Shown here piece by piece: positions 1 to 11,809 of a stretch of DNA of 64,000 nucleotides. Source of the stretch: Angiostrongylus vasorum (lineage: Eukaryota; Nematoda; Chromadorea; Rhabditida; Metastrongylidae). The notes under the pieces are model-generated. The model made no database searches. It was given only the letters and a program-made list of their open reading frames with translations, and was not told the DNA's origin. The position numbers were made by a program, and so were the translations under genes. The DNA is taken from NCBI GenBank assembly GCA_018806985.1, contig JADANN010000371.1, forward strand, positions 1 to 64,000, in the 5' to 3' direction. Each line of letters begins with the position of its first letter. Within the stretch, counting starts at the first letter, position 1.

Positions 1-379
1 ATGCGAACATAATATCCAGAAAACTTCGCTGAAAAGTGCTACACATAAAGGAGCAAAAAAAAATTTGCTCCCAGTAGACATTCGTAGGGCTGCTTAAAGC
101 CGTTAAGGTTTGAAAGAGGAACCACTGAGTGAGTCAAGACTTTGGACATAACAAGTCCTGAAGTGAGCACCATCCAACGCTCTCGATTCTCAAAGGCGTT
201 TTTCGCATTTTCTGCAACAAATTTTTTCACATATGGATTTCACACTGCCTCATTGGAGTGCTTTAGTGTCGGTTGTGGTGATCAACAGCAAAAGTGCAAC
301 TCGCCACAAACAAAAAGTAGCGGACTTTCCAGCACTGCACAAAACTAACAAGAATTATCTGATTCCGAGCATGAAATAT

Positions 380-560
380 TGTTTATGTGTTGCTCGTGAG
401 TGGTAAATCGAAGGCACCGTCAGAGGTGTTTCTTCATAGGCCCATCTAAGAGTTTTTTACGAACATCGAACAGAGCTGCATAAAGCAGTTCCGTGTTGAA
501 GCAGTTCCGCGTCGTTTCAATCGAATTCGTGAGCGACCAGCAGTTCAATCACAATATTTC
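380..560 (-). repeat. Dispersed repeat family R5 copy
   Basis: Shares an ordered string of short matches with six other places in the window (around 13.3, 16.8, 18.6, 22.8, 48.6 and 49.9 kb), including an element reading gcaattcaattgaa-type sequence followed by a gcgct/ggtgcc block. No coding frame is kept between copies, so I treat it as a non-coding interspersed repeat. The class is unknown. This copy corresponds to the one near 49.9 kb through SD1. Confidence 0.5.
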
Positions 561-844
561 CTTTCCGCCTTCATCACAGTACTGCAATTATTCGGCGAAT
601 TTCTGCCAACAAAGAAAAAATACCCTAAATTCCAAGTTTTCAGGTGAACAGCACTGCGAGTGCTCCATGTAAGTACAAAGCTCGATATAAGTGCCGCATT
701 TACCGCGCTTTTCCTATAATCTACCGCCAGTCGTCAGGTTGATCGTCGAGTGTTTTCACACCGGGCCAGGAAATCTTCCACTTTTCCACGGCCAGTGCTA
801 GAAAAAGTCGTATGGATTTTGCTGGCTCCAGAGACTCGTTAGTA

Positions 845-1990
845 ACCAAGTATTGCTTCTCGCGCTGTCTTGATGAACTCTAGGCATCGGTCCGCTAATC
901 TTCCTGCTGCGCATTTGACATCCTGGGAAATCCAATCACCAATGGATGTCGTCCATCGATGGTCGTTCGTAGGCACTACTTGTTTGGACCATCATATCAT
1001 TGACGATTTCGAGTACGGATGTCGGTGTTTTGTTCCTCCTCTCTCACTTCCTTGACGAAAGGTACTCCCTGCATCATCTTAACTTCTTCTTTCGACTTTT
1101 AAAAAGACAGAGTGATCTTTCGTCCTGCCTACGTATCGACCAGGTTTCTTACTCATACGTTAAGGCAGGAAGGACAAGGGATGTCGAAAAAGGTAGTCGC
1201 AGAGTGCAGTGTTCTTTGTTTTCCTCACTATATTTTCGGCGCTTTTGGATTCCCCAAAGCCGCTCATTTCATGCCGCTGAGACCTGCAGCTAAGCCTTTC
1301 TTCATCTCGATTTTTCCAACCTACATAGCTGTAAATAACTAGAGCTTCCAGAGAAATTAGCACCGATCTGTGTGAATGATGCGTACGGCACCAATCCGTT
1401 ACGCATAGACATCGTTATCTCGAATTTTTAGTCGAAGACCAATCCTTCTACATGCTTTTATCAAAGTCTGCAAGCACTCGTTGCGCTTGTTGAGTGTTTG
1501 GCGTTATAAGAATAACGTTATCAGCAAAGCAAAGACAGTGCAATTATTGACCATCGACTTTCACATCGATACGCTCCCGTTTCAGCGTTCGCACGACGTA
1601 CACATTATATAGCTTATTTACATACTGAGTAAGGGATGCCCTGGTTGCCTCTATGGATTTCATGACTGCCTGTACCTCATCAGAGTCAACAGCTTTCTTT
1701 GAACAAGCGAGATAGGGCAGCCTTTTGTACTTCCCACGACACCTCAGTGAGACTTATCATCGCGTGCATGTGATCCATCGCAGTAAATCCTATTCGAAAC
1801 ACATGCCCCCAAGGCTGTCCGCCATCCAGTGTTCGGTCTTGATTGAGATAGCTTTAGTGAAAAATTTATAGACGTTAAAGAGCACACAGATTGACGAGGA
1901 GTTGCCGATATTGTTAAGGTAACCTTAGTGAAAAATAATACAATCTTGTCGGTCTTAAACTGAATACGAACCTGGCATTCGACAGGTAAC
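845..1990 (-). pseudogene. RTE-clade retrotransposon fragment, RT domain, broken
   Basis: Minus-strand translation in shifting frames gives RTE reverse-transcriptase pieces. Around 1400-1700 there is a block with an LCFADNVILIT-like version of the FADD catalytic motif, in which the second Asp has become Asn. Around 1160-1350 a piece ending ENIVRKTKNT resembles the conserved segment after the palm. The endonuclease is absent. Several stops and frameshifts make it non-functional. The whole fragment is present again at 50.7-54.96 kb as part of SD1, where a PLE has split it. Confidence 0.7.
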
Positions 1991-2159
1991 GTGCGGAGTC
2001 GGTACGGTGTGTTTATGAGAAAAACGCGTAAGGTTATTCATGTTTTCAGTTCTTATCCTGTTCCGTCCTGGTGTATCTTCAAGATCTTCACCGACGAAGA
2101 AGCATCATGGATTTCGAAAGCAATAAGCGGAAGATATTGATTCATAATATTAGTCATTT

Positions 2160-3120
2160 AATTCCTACTTCCCTCGCATCAAATCGATTACCCATGCAGA
2201 GTTTGAAGGGGAAATCTCAGTAGTTAAGTGTCACATGACATCTACTTTAGTAGTTAGTACAAGTTTCTCATATAAAATTTGGGACATATTTCTATGGAAC
2301 AGATTTGACTAGAAACTCTTGCTAGTTGGAACACTTAAGTTTTCTTATTCGCCCTTATTGATCTTTCAAAGTCACATCTCCTGGATGGGTTTGCTTCTTT
2401 TAAACAGTCCGTTAATCGGATGACAGATGAAGGAAAGCATCATCAAGATGCTTTTTCGCTTTCACAACATCTAACCGATGAAGATTTTTTACAAACTAGA
2501 GCTGCCAAAATAAAGCAACACCCTCGTGTTTACTCATCAAAAATACAGCGAGTAATGAATATTTCCGAACAGGGAGTCACTTTTAAGTCATACTGTAGAT
2601 CAGTAAGAAGTCGACGATTGTCGCTCAGTATGCCCCAAAACTGTACGTCGTTTTCAACATCTTCATTCTGTGCATCCATATTGCGATTGACAAAGACACT
2701 AGACGAACGGTTGAACGTCTCAGGTAGTGGAGTTAGACAACGGAGAAACAGAATTTGGTTCCACTTCTTATTTTCATCTCCATGAATATTCATAATTTCT
2801 TTTCAGTCTGGAGCAATAGAGAATAACTTGAGCAATCAAATATTTTCTATTAAGTTTCGTAAACTTATTTATGAGTCTTCCAAGACTTCACAAAAGATGT
2901 ATTGCAAAATGCTGGTGTTTCGCACTTTTGCACTACTATCTCCATTCTCCATAGCAACTGTGAAAAAAATCTTCACAACAAGCAGATTTCTTCAGGCCAA
3001 TTCGTGAGCAATCAAATACCTCCGACATTTGATTTACGACCGCGACAAATTAAGGGGGACAAAAAATCAAAAAACCAACGAAGATTGAAAGACTTAAGAA
3101 ATCAGAAAAGGTGGTGATAT
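2160..3120. repeat. SD1 sub-block with a conserved but uncharacterised 120-codon frame
   Basis: A plus-strand reading frame at 2420-2785 and its counterpart at 55862-56239 share stretches such as IKQHPRVYSSK and QRVMNISEQGVTFKS. The match comes from the segmental duplication, and the two frames diverge after about 100 codons. I recognise no domain. A minus-strand frame covers the same bases. I do not call it a gene: similarity between duplicates does not show coding, and the substitutions do not obviously favour silent positions. Confidence 0.35.
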
Positions 3121-3153
3121 GAGCACTCAGTGCATATATGGCTTCATAGTTTA

Positions 3154-3575
3154 CTACGTTTTTGATGTTGAAGCAGAAAAAAAATTCACGGGCATGTATA
3201 GTGTTACAAGCAATACACGGCTTAGCTCTCGTTTAAGCAGGCGGTCGAAGATGCACCCGTGAAGTGCGGTGCAGATGGACCCGTTGCCAATGATCGAAAC
3301 ACTCCATCCACCACACGTTGCCGCATCGCTATCGACCAATTCCCTATGATGGTGTTTGTGACCTGCACCGATTTCTTTCCCTTCGACATCGAAATTGTCT
3401 AAAAAAACGTTCAAACAGCTAGAGTTTCATCGATTCTGAGGTCAGCGAAAACGAGACCGATATTCATTCCTGAGTTAAAACATAACACCAGGATTTGTTA
3501 TACCGCACGTCGCCGTTGTCGTACTACTGACGACGATGCAGTGCGGCATCATCGCACAATGGAAAGTGCAAGTGA
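3154..3575 (-). pseudogene. Decayed last exon of the secreted-protein family, relic 1
   Basis: Reading the minus strand from about 3552, the frame gives MMPHCIVV and then a stop. Further on, another frame gives NTIIGNWSIAMRQRVVD, matching the NVIMANWSREMWQGVVN block in exon 4 of the intact gene at 24.5-27.3 kb. The acceptor that precedes exon 4 in the intact gene (ttgcag) reads ttgcac here, so the splice site is lost. At least one stop and one frameshift are present. No exons 1-3 were found upstream. Near-identical relic at 20.55-20.97 kb (SD2) and a diverged one at 56.58-56.99 kb. Confidence 0.7.
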
Positions 3576-3789
3576 CTTCTTCATTCAAACCTTTGTTTGC
3601 ATTAAATACTCACGAAAAATAAGAAAATTAACTTTTATTGGTGTTTTTTTTGTTTTTTCCCTTTCTGTATTACTACATAATAAAGTGGTTTGTATGAAAA
3701 TACTGCGTGTTTTCTTTGGAACAACGATGAGAATTTTCTAGCAATGGTTTATGTCTCTTCAGTTATCCAACACTTTGTTCTAATAAACG

Positions 3790-3965
3790 CGACGTTCTTG
3801 ACAACGAGCGGATAGCACAGTAGTAGTGCTGCCGTTCATAAAGGGCACGGTGTTGGCTCGAGTGCGCTTCAAGCTTGCCAAGCCCCTCATTAAGTCGGGA
3901 TTGGAAAATTGGCACCAAAGTTGTCTGGAAATATCCCAATTTCCAAAATGTAAGAAGCAACTCAC
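3790..3965 (+). repeat. tRNA-like SINE copy S1
   Basis: Begins with a tRNA-like head: an A-box-like gatagcacagtagtag and a B-box-like ggctcgagtgc. A body follows that is shared with other copies (an aattggcaccaaagttgtctgg-like block and upstream cctc/gtcgg). The best-defined member of this family is at 15768-16039, where a target duplication fixes the ends. A second copy of S1 sits in SD2 at 21.2 kb. Confidence 0.5.
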
Positions 3966-4040
3966 TAGCCGGCCCTTTCTATGATCCCAAGAAGTGTCGA
4001 CTGTACTAGCATCCAGCAACATTAATAAAGAACACGACAG

Positions 4041-4585
4041 TTCCTAGGATCGACTTTCTATTAAGGTCGTCATTGCATTATAAATTCGTCGTTTTATTTC
4101 TCAGCAATCACGAGGTTGTTAAAGAGCATACGTTTACTTCCATACGATAACACACTTACAGCACAACCGTAGCTGACGTTGCGGCAGAATCGCCTTCTTC
4201 AGAGCCTGGAAGGGTGCACTAATACGCAACTTACTAGGTCAAACGCTTCAACAGCACAAACAGAAAGATGAAAATCTGCACGATAATCACACGATCTAGC
4301 GGCTTTTCGAAAAAAACCGACCTCTTTTTTTCTACCTGTCTACCTGTCCACCGCTCATAGTCGCATATGGCTGACGACTGCACCACGCCAAACCAACGAT
4401 CGATACGAAGGCAAGGGGAGAGATCACGTATGATCTTGGGGCATCCCTCCCTACTATTCATTGTAGGATTTTTGGCATTTATCCAAAAAGCCTACAGGAG
4501 TTTGCGCGTTAGTGTTTCAGGATCCCGTCCGAGGATAGCGACTTTTATATCGAAATCGTTTCCCGCTATGCTTTTGTATCCTATT
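4041..4585 (-). pseudogene. Penelope-like element 3' fragment, inverted member of composite P1
   Basis: On the minus strand this reads the C-terminal part of a GIY-YIG endonuclease (KHSGNDFDIKVAIL, then MNSREGCPKIIRDL), then a 3' untranslated part with a ribozyme-like module, ending in the terminal aatagaaagtcg block seen at other PLE ends. The upstream RT is missing. About 280 bases later a forward PLE 3' half begins, and the two outer ends (4.04-4.35 and 5.5-5.78 kb) are an inverted repeat of each other. Confidence 0.75.
4171..4210 (-). ncRNA. Hammerhead-ribozyme-like module, GCAAC variant
   Basis: The minus strand reads CUGAAGA, a hairpin (aggcgattctgcc), GCAAC, GUC, AGC. A 5' CAGGCU pairs with AGCU-type sequence after GUC to form helix I. 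The GAAAC box of other copies is GCAAC here, a change at a core adenosine expected to impair cleavage. The same change occurs in the module at 5661-5700. Confidence 0.5.
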
Positions 4586-4734
4586 GCAACGAAGCAAGCA
4601 ACAAAAATATCGTGTCTCTCTGCTAGTGCTATCGATTTCTGCCGTCAACAACCACCCGTCAACGGGGTTGATTTGGGTAACCCAAATCGGCATTGAACTC
4701 AGTTAAGCTGAGGCTATAGTTATAATCACAACCT

Positions 4735-4860
4735 TAGTCCACATGGTGTGGTGGTGAATGCATGACTCCCCGGAAAGGACAATAGCGCGTTCGTTCCCCA
4801 CCGCAGACCCTGAAGTCTGGAGTTTTGAAATATGTTGTGGTATTGTGGTTGTATATCGTT
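4735..4860 (+). repeat. Dispersed repeat family R4 copy
   Basis: Contains catggtgtggtggtgaatgc, ccccggaa and a cggagttttg/ctggagttttg block, shared with 37.27-37.42 kb (plus), 39.25-39.40 kb (minus) and, more weakly, 33.37-33.60 kb. It lies exactly between the inverted and forward PLE parts of P1. No protein is conserved. The class is unknown; it may be a SINE or a short DNA element. Confidence 0.5.
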
Positions 4861-4862
4861 GT

Positions 4863-5775
4863 AGTTACCGCACGAGACAAGTTTAGAAGGAGAGCGACAC
4901 GCCAAAACGAAGCACTTGGCCAAAAAAAGTCCCGTTTACGTTGCCCTTTATTAGCAATGAAGTAAAGCATAGCTATAAAACGGTGCCTAAAAAAGAACAG
5001 GTCTAGAGGAATCGGTTGCCATAGTCGAAATACCACCGGGTTCTCTACGTCGTCAGTTAGTTCGTAACCGCTTGTATGGCCGTCTATGTGAAACAACAAA
5101 TTGCGTAATTTGCCCTTATGGCAGGGACGGTGACTGCATGAGTTCAGGTGCGATATACTACATCTCTTTTAATACCTGCGTGACGAGTATATTGGCGAAA
5201 GGAGTAGACCTTATGCATCCGCACAAAAAACACCTATACGACAAACGAAAAGCAAGACAGAGTACTCCACTAGGGAAGCATAGGATACAAAAGCACAGTG
5301 GAGACGATTTTGATATAAAAGTCGCTATCCTCTCACGGGATCCTAAAACACCAACGCGCAAGCTACTCGAGACTTTTTCTGTAAATGCCAAAAAATCCTA
5401 CAATGAATAGCAGTGAGGAATGCCCCGAGATCACACGTGATCTCGCCCCCTTACCTTTCGTGTCGATTGTCGATGTGGGGTGGCGAAGTCGTCGTCAACA
5501 GTGGGCGACTCTTAGCGGCTGTTCTTCCTCGGTGGAAGACCGGTAGAAAAGGCGGTGGGTTTTTCGAGAAGCCGTAGATCTTGTAATTATCGTTCAGATT
5601 TTAATCTTGTTTGTGCTGTTGAAGTGTTTGACCTAGTAAGTTGCGTATCAGTGAGCCCTTTAGGCTCTGAAGAAGGTGATTCTGCCGCAACGTTAGCTAC
5701 GGTTGTGCTGTAAGTGTGTTATCGTATGGAAGTAAACGTATGCTCTTTAACAACCTCGCAATTGCTGGAAAAAAA
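4863..5775 (+). pseudogene. Penelope-like element 3' half, forward member of composite P1
   Basis: Begins in the thumb/linker region and continues into a cysteine-bearing linker (CETTNCVICPYGRDGDCMSS) and a GIY-YIG endonuclease core: the first motif reads YYIS and the second is damaged (SILAKG for YIGETG). It ends with KHSGDDFDIKVAIL and the conserved C terminus. The RT palm is absent, and a frameshift lies near 5.0 kb. A ribozyme-like module and the PLE terminus follow. It retains four of the linker cysteines that the longest copy (31.4-32.9 kb) has partly lost. Confidence 0.8.
5661..5700 (+). ncRNA. Hammerhead-ribozyme-like module, GCAAC variant
   Basis: Reads ggct, CTGAAGA, a hairpin (aggtgattctgcc), GCAAC and GTT, then agct, which can pair with the initial ggct. 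The cleavage triplet is GUU instead of GUC and the core box is GCAAC instead of GAAAC, so activity is doubtful. It forms an inverted pair with the module at 4171-4210. Confidence 0.45.
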
Positions 5776-5779
5776 AACG

Positions 5780-7530
5780 AGGAAGACGACATTCCTCAAG
5801 CGGCATTTGAACTCAAACGCCGAAGTTGGAAGATCATCGTGGATAACGGATACGAGGAGAGGAGTCGAATATTAGAATTGTTGATCCGCACAGCAAATGT
5901 GAAAAAAAGTGTAGCGTGAAATAAAAAGAAAACAACATAAATACGACAGAACTTGACATAAACCTTACGGTAGCTTAGAGGAAACTGTATGAAATATGCA
6001 AATAACTGAAAGTAGACTTCCGATCCATTCCCAGCGTCCATGACTTATTATTTTTTCGTGATGGTTTTATCACCCTCAACTACAACTCTAGCTTCGAGAA
6101 GCCTTCAACAGATCTTACTTCGTCTCAACCTTTGTTGAAAGAGACAGATGCTAGATCTAAACATTTTTTTCATTCACACCGTTTTTGGGAAGAGCGGCCC
6201 GAAAACAATTGACGCGAGTTCTAGCCTGAACGGTCTCTGTAAAGCACGATTATCCCCTTTCTTTACTCGAACCCATTTCACACACTACATCAAGTATTGT
6301 GTGGATCTTAGCCTTTGTTTATCTCGATTAGTCTCGTCTCGTGCATTACCTACAAGGATGCCCGAACCCTTCTCGCCTAAATTCCGATGCTGCTTGAGGA
6401 ATTTTTCGTTTACGTCATAAAGATCGTTGTTTGCTAATTGAGTCGACTCTCTTTTTGAATTCTAAGATGACCGTGAAAAAGACGTTCCCACGCCATCACT
6501 GCAGGTAGTCACCAGCCTTTGTGGGATGCCGATTTCAAACAAGTCCGATGCCACGTTCCGCCGAGCTGGGAAAGTTAAAGCCATTGGTTGGTCCGTGCTA
6601 CGCGAATTTAACGGAAGCATTAACAGTACTCACTACTGACACTCAATTAATATAAGTAGTTGAAATCAAATAGCACAATCATTAATCTGAAAACCGATGT
6701 TTGAATTAATCTTACTTCTACTCTAAATCACTCTAATTACACCTTTCAGCTTGATGAGAGACCAAACAATAATGCAAAACTAAATAAACGAGGAATCTTC
6801 TTTCTAATATTGTTGCCCAGATCACAGTTTCGATGAGTTTAGTTTACAGTTTCGCGTCCAGAGAAACAAACAAGTGAGGCAAGGAAACGAACACAGCGTG
6901 CATAGTCAGGTATAGCTGCATCTCTAAACAAATAGTCGAGTTGGTGGATTAATTATTACATGGGGATATCTACAAACGGGCAATCTTAAAATTGTAATTC
7001 AGAGCTGTAGAATATGGGTCCGGCCTATTTCAGTACCAGAAGCGTCACATTTGAGGCTTATGACACCAGACTATGAAGATTCAATGCTATTAAACACATC
7101 AACAGGTCGGAACACGACAACTATAACATTCAAAGTTCGACATTTCTTCGCTACTGATAGCTACCAGATTGAGTTGCTACAGTACATCATCGACAAGAAA
7201 ACACTATAACATTTTTGTGACGTTTTCAGTAAGCCTTTAGAACCGTAATTGCATTATGCGGTTGTTGAAAGACAGAAAGCAAATCATTAACGCTTTGTCT
7301 TTCCTTTTTTTGGCAGCATTGATTGGCATTTATTTACAAATCGTTAACAAAAAACAGAAGACCATTGCTTTTTTTCTCTTGTGGCACATTCATGTACACT
7401 TTATGTTATGTTCTCAACTTTTATTTACACGCTAAATTTTGACGGGCCGACTTTATATCACGAGGACGAATGACAGTGCTCCATCAACTCGAATCATCGC
7501 TGCATAAAAAGATGAAAGCTGTGAAAAGTT
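5780..7530. other. No gene recognised
   Basis: Short open frames only (up to about 90 codons), without recognisable domains, signal peptide or conserved splice signals. A short block near 6480-6560 (ctgcaggtagtcaccagcctttgtgggatg) matches part of the R7 repeat near 45.7 kb, so some of this is old repeat. The rest is AT-rich and featureless to me. Confidence 0.4.
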
Positions 7531-7880
7531 TTACCCTCCTTCACGTCCAATATGTGGATCCCAGCATTTCTCACATTCGATTCGCTTTTCTCGCATCCAT
7601 TGTCCACGAAGATCTTCCACCTTTATGTGTGGCTTCGGTTGCTGCTTGAGGATTGTAATTTCATCTTGAAAGTCGTAGAATGGTGGTTGAGCAATTCTCC
7701 CTGGATTCCTGATACAGCCGGATCGGAGCGTTCGCAACTGGATTGCAAAAGTGATGTTTTCCCAGATAATCCGGTAGGAATTTTCCGAACCCCGGCGGAA
7801 AGATAGGTTTTGTTGGCACGGAGCGGAAATTGAACAAGCACCGTGTTCACGATGAGGATATCAGTACCTCTGTGATATCC
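7531..7880 (+). repeat. Dispersed repeat family R6 copy
   Basis: Aligns by eye with 44650-45000 in the same orientation: a cagcatttctcac/cagcacttctcat block, then gtcgtagaatg(g/c)tgg, then attgcaaa-type and ttttcc/tttccgg blocks over about 330 bases. The two copies do not keep a shared reading frame. The class is unknown. Confidence 0.45.
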
Positions 7881-8160
7881 GCCCACTAGGCTCTCGGTTA
7901 AGGAATACGTATTAAATTATGCACTGAAGTAGGAGATCATAAAGAAAGGGTGCGGAACTTCGTACACATTGCTTGCTTTCCTGGTAAGGCTAAACGAGTT
8001 TGGCTTAAATATTTATTATTTCTAACAATGTCAGTGATTTCGTCTCCATAAGAGCCACATTGACTTTTGCTGACCTCCCACATTTGGTTCTTTTTTATTG
8101 CAACGTAGTCCTTCGTAGTCGTCATATCGAGTCTAACTGAGTGTAGCATTTTACCTTTTT
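7880..8160. other. No gene recognised
   Basis: AT-rich spacer between the R6 repeat and the 3' end of the minus-strand RTE. A 70-codon minus-strand frame is present but has no recognisable features. Confidence 0.35.
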
Positions 8161-11100
8161 TGCCATAGGAAATGCAACATCACCTGCATCATCTGTAGTC
8201 CCGCTGATCGTCGCGTGACTCATGTGGGCGCAATTAAATCTTCCATTTTTTCTCTACTGCGTGCAAGAGTAGCCTAGTAGGTTATGCTTGTTTTAGAAAC
8301 TCGTCGAGCATCATATCTTTTTTTAGGCTCTTCGCGAAGAACTCTGACCATCGGGTCGCTGGTCATCCTGCAGTACGTTTGACATCCCGAGGAATCCAGT
8401 CACTAACGGCTCATGTCCATAGGTTGTCATTCATACGCATTACGTGCCCGGACCACCTTATCTTCAACTGTTTGGCGTGCAAAAAAGCATCTTTGATTTC
8501 TGATCGTTGACGCAGTTCTGAGCTTCAGATCCCTTCCCTTACTTGGGTGACACGGGATACTCCTAGCATCGCCCTTCCCACTGCGCGTTCAACTGCGCTG
8601 AGTGATCTTCCATCCTGCTTACGCAGCGAGCAGGTTTCTAACGCATACGTTAGGGCAGGAAGTACTATTAAGTCGAAAAGGGTGGGCACGGAGTCGAGTG
8701 TTCTTTGTTCTCTTTACTACATCCTCAGTGCACTTGAACGCTGAAAGCTTCATTTTGTTCAACTCTGGAGCTATGTCGTCCATCACATTGATTTCCCCGA
8801 CCAAGATAAACATAATTGGAGCATTCGGAAATGTTAGCTGCGTTGAGCGCGAATGGGGCATACGAAACGAATGCGTTCCCTCAGAAGCATCGTTTTTGTA
8901 AGATTTATTCGAAAACCAATCTTTCCACAGACTTTATCAAAGTCGGCCAGCATTCGTTCTCCTTGGCTAATGTTTGGTGTTATGAGGACGATGTCATCAG
9001 TAAAGCGGAGATGGTGTAACTGCCGACCATCGAATTTTCACTCCCATGTTATCCCATTCCAATACTCGCATGACGCTCTTTGAGGGTCGCGGTAGATAAT
9101 TTTGACGAGATGGCATCGCCTTGCCTAACCCCTGTTCGGACGTTGATGGTAATATCGTTGTATAATAGTGATATCTTCGTTACGGAATTTTTGTACAGCT
9201 CATTCTTTATGTACTGAGTAGGGACTCCCTGACTATCAACGGCTTCCATGACTGCTTCTCTCTCAGTTGAGTTAACGCGCTTCTTCAAATCGATGAAAGT
9301 GAGGCAAAGCCGTCTTCTGTACTTTCGCGATACTTCAATGAGTCTTGTTATCGTGTGGATATGGTCTATCGTTCTAAATTCTTTTGGAAACCCTGCTTGC
9401 TCTCATGACTGCCCTTTATCCATTGTCCTACCAATCCTGTTTAGGATGACACGACGAAAAAGTTTCTAGGCGAAAGACAGCAAGTAAATTGGGCGATAGT
9501 TGCCCATATCGTGGAAGTCACCCTTCTTGAACACTAGCACGTTCTTGCTTTTCTTCCATTGAGTAGGGACCGTACAATCAGACAGGAAACGTGTGAAGAG
9601 ACAAGCCAATATGTCTAAGAGGACTGGTGGAACGTCGTTCAGGTGTTCTGATCTTATCATCTCCGGACCTGGTTTTGCTCGATTTTTCACCGACCAAATA
9701 GCACGTCGGATTTCGGAATGGAACAACAACGTATCCATCCCTCTTTATTTCACATGACGGAAGGTTGACGTGGGCTATCGAAGAGATTTAATTAGTAATC
9801 GTGAACGATTCTCTCCGTGGCCTTTCTTGATGCTGTAACTGTTCCGTCTGGACGTCGGAGTGTAATCATCTTGGTCAGGTAATTGGCGACGCTTCGGTGG
9901 GCATGGCGAATGTTTTTTCCGGCTTCTGCGGCGTCGACCTTTACTGCTGCTCTTCTCTCTTTAAGATCATCTTTTATCGCCCTATCTGCATTGTTTTGTA
10001 GGTTCGGACGTTAGTACGCGGTTGCCTGCAGCTTGTGCGATTCTACGTTGGCGTACCAGATCGAGAGTTTCTGGAGGCAGAAGTTTCTTGGTGACTTTCG
10101 AACTCTAAGCTTTCATATCGTTAACGTGATAATGTTGAATGAGCCGATCGCATTACTCGTCATTGTTGTCGACAACGGTATCTTTTCACCAGCCGATTAG
10201 TGTATTGAGTAAGCCCCAGTTTACAATCGTTTAAGGGCTTGGTTTTTCAAATTTGGCCGCTTTTTTCCCCCCTTCTGAGAAAATTGGAATCTTGGACGAA
10301 GGAGGCGGTGGTCTGATCTTGTGTAGGGTTTTGGTACAACAGCAAAATTGGTTAGGCAAGACATTCGGTTTACTATGATGTGGTCTATTTCGTTATGGTG
10401 CTTTCCACTGGCGAGTCACCATCCATGGGCTTGACCGTCATAATAAACTCAGAAAGCCACTCACCTTATTCGTTCCATTCTAACCCATGTATCCCAAGGT
10501 GACGTTCCTCAAACGTTCTTCTTGGTCCAATGTTGGCGTTAAAATCTCCAATGATGACTTTAACGAATGTATCGTCTTCTCTGTAGAACTTCAGGGAGTC
10601 CATATAGAACACTTCCACTATTTTTTTCGTCATACTTTGATATCGGATCATAAACAACGAAGATTGTCAAAGCCGGTATTGATCCACATCTTTTTAATCG
10701 TGAAAGTCCATTTTCAGGCATTAAGCTGTTCGAATAAACCAATGTTAGTAGACAAATTCGTGTTAAAGGAAAGTTCGACGCCACCGACTCCTTTACTGTA
10801 GCATGTCCTGAGAAATAGTTGTTGTCCGGTGTTAAAGATGGCGTTGAATAGGTGGCGTCGTGTCGTCTCGGCTAGGGCCGATGACTTCACACCTTGTCTT
10901 TCTCGCTTGCATGATCACGTCTTTCTATTGAGGACTCGGATGCAAGTGTACGTGCATTGTAGGTACAGATCGTCACCATAGTTCTTTGAAATCAAGCCAG
11001 CTTGCACTGGCTCTGAGATTTTAGTAGCCTCTCCGTACTCGTCCTACCCAACGCTGCAGAAATTTATGGCTCCTCTGGGGCCAGGGAAATGAAGGTCGTT

Positions 11101-11560
11101 TCTTTCACTGTTTTTAGCCCTTCGATACCTACGTATAGCTTGCTGGGCTCTAAACATGGGGGGCTGCCTATACTCACGGATAGGCTGCCAGTCCCTTCCA
11201 GTGTGGACACAGAGCTTATTTGTTATTGTTAGAGGCAACTCCTTACCGCCTCCCATATACTCCCCTGTCACTTGATTGCAGGCTTTTTGTCCTAATTGAA
11301 CAGTAGAGTACAATCCGCATAAACTAGAACGCATCTACACGAATGCATGAATGCGCCTATTAAAGAGAGAAAGTACTTGCCAAATCGGCGCAGCTGAAAC
11401 AGGGAGTCCATCCCTCTGGATCCACCTTCGCCTCAGGGAAAACAAAGGTCGTTTTTGGTTCTCGATTAACACCCTATCCGCCACCTAGGGACGAGCCGCG
11501 TAGCCTCACAGCTAATCTGCTCGGGATCCCTCAGGTGAGGAACCTCCGAGGTGCGACATA
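8160..11560 (-). pseudogene. RTE-clade non-LTR retrotransposon, nearly full length, broken
   Basis: Reading right to left, the order is: a 5' leader (11.4-11.55 kb, similar to the leader at 40.25-40.6 kb); an apurinic-type endonuclease with TIFVVYDP and [11 protein letters not shown] (10.5-10.8 kb); a linker; then a reverse transcriptase with GPEMIRSEHLN, MGNYRPIYLLS, GVRQGDAIS and an FTDDIVLIT version of the FADD catalytic motif (9.0-9.7 kb). The C-terminal part with MDDIAPELNK and VVKRTKNTRLRAH follows (8.6-8.86 kb). Stops and frameshifts fall in every domain, so it cannot encode an active protein. The element normally acts by target-primed reverse transcription in the nucleus. The 3' end is uncertain. 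Confidence 0.85.
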
Positions 11561-11624
11561 ACACAGCATAAACCTCACTATAGAAATCTCGGTTTTGTCT
11601 TTTTTCTGTCTTTCTTATAGAAGT

Positions 11625-11806
11625 GTTAAGATGGGCAGATTGCAGTCAACTTGACCTTTCCCGAGCTTGCAAAAGGCGAAATTTGCCAAAAGACCAGCTG
11701 TTGCAAATAAATATTGAATAATAACAACGTCGTGTGTGCTAATCAAGAAAACAGGGGAATTATTCATTAATGCCTAGGCTAACAGAAAGTCGGTCTGAGA
11801 ATTCCT
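11625..11806 (+). repeat. Solo Penelope-like terminus (pLTR), decayed
   Basis: Contains the series gattgcagtcaacttgacc, a damaged ribozyme region (aggcgaaatttgcc kept, the flanking CUGA and GAAAC boxes lost), aataaatattgaataata, gtcgtgtgtgctaatcaag, and the terminal ctaacagaaagtcggtc block, in the same order as the 3' ends of the PLEs at 33.1-33.28 and 51.4-51.6 kb. There is no coding part. It looks like a terminus left alone or a severely truncated insertion. Confidence 0.65.
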
Positions 11807-11809
11807 CGC

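Larger units (their letters stand above)
1..3750. repeat. Segmental duplication SD1, copy 1
   Basis: This stretch matches about 48990-57332 in the same orientation, block after block: the opening 250 bases, a dispersed repeat near 400-560, an RTE fragment, a block near 2400-2800 and a decayed gene exon near 3.2-3.55 kb. Similarity looks moderate to high by eye, with many small indels. The second copy is longer because a PLE, a 470-bp insertion and a short RTE tail entered it later. The left border lies at or beyond the window edge. Confidence 0.75.
3000..4520. repeat. Segmental duplication SD2, copy 1
   Basis: Matches 20363-21912 in the same orientation at high similarity. The block contains the decayed exon relic, a tRNA-like SINE and the 3' end of a minus-strand PLE. 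The match ends inside the PLE coding region, just where the second locus switches to a forward PLE. SD2 overlaps the right end of SD1, so this exon relic belongs to three related loci. Confidence 0.75.
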
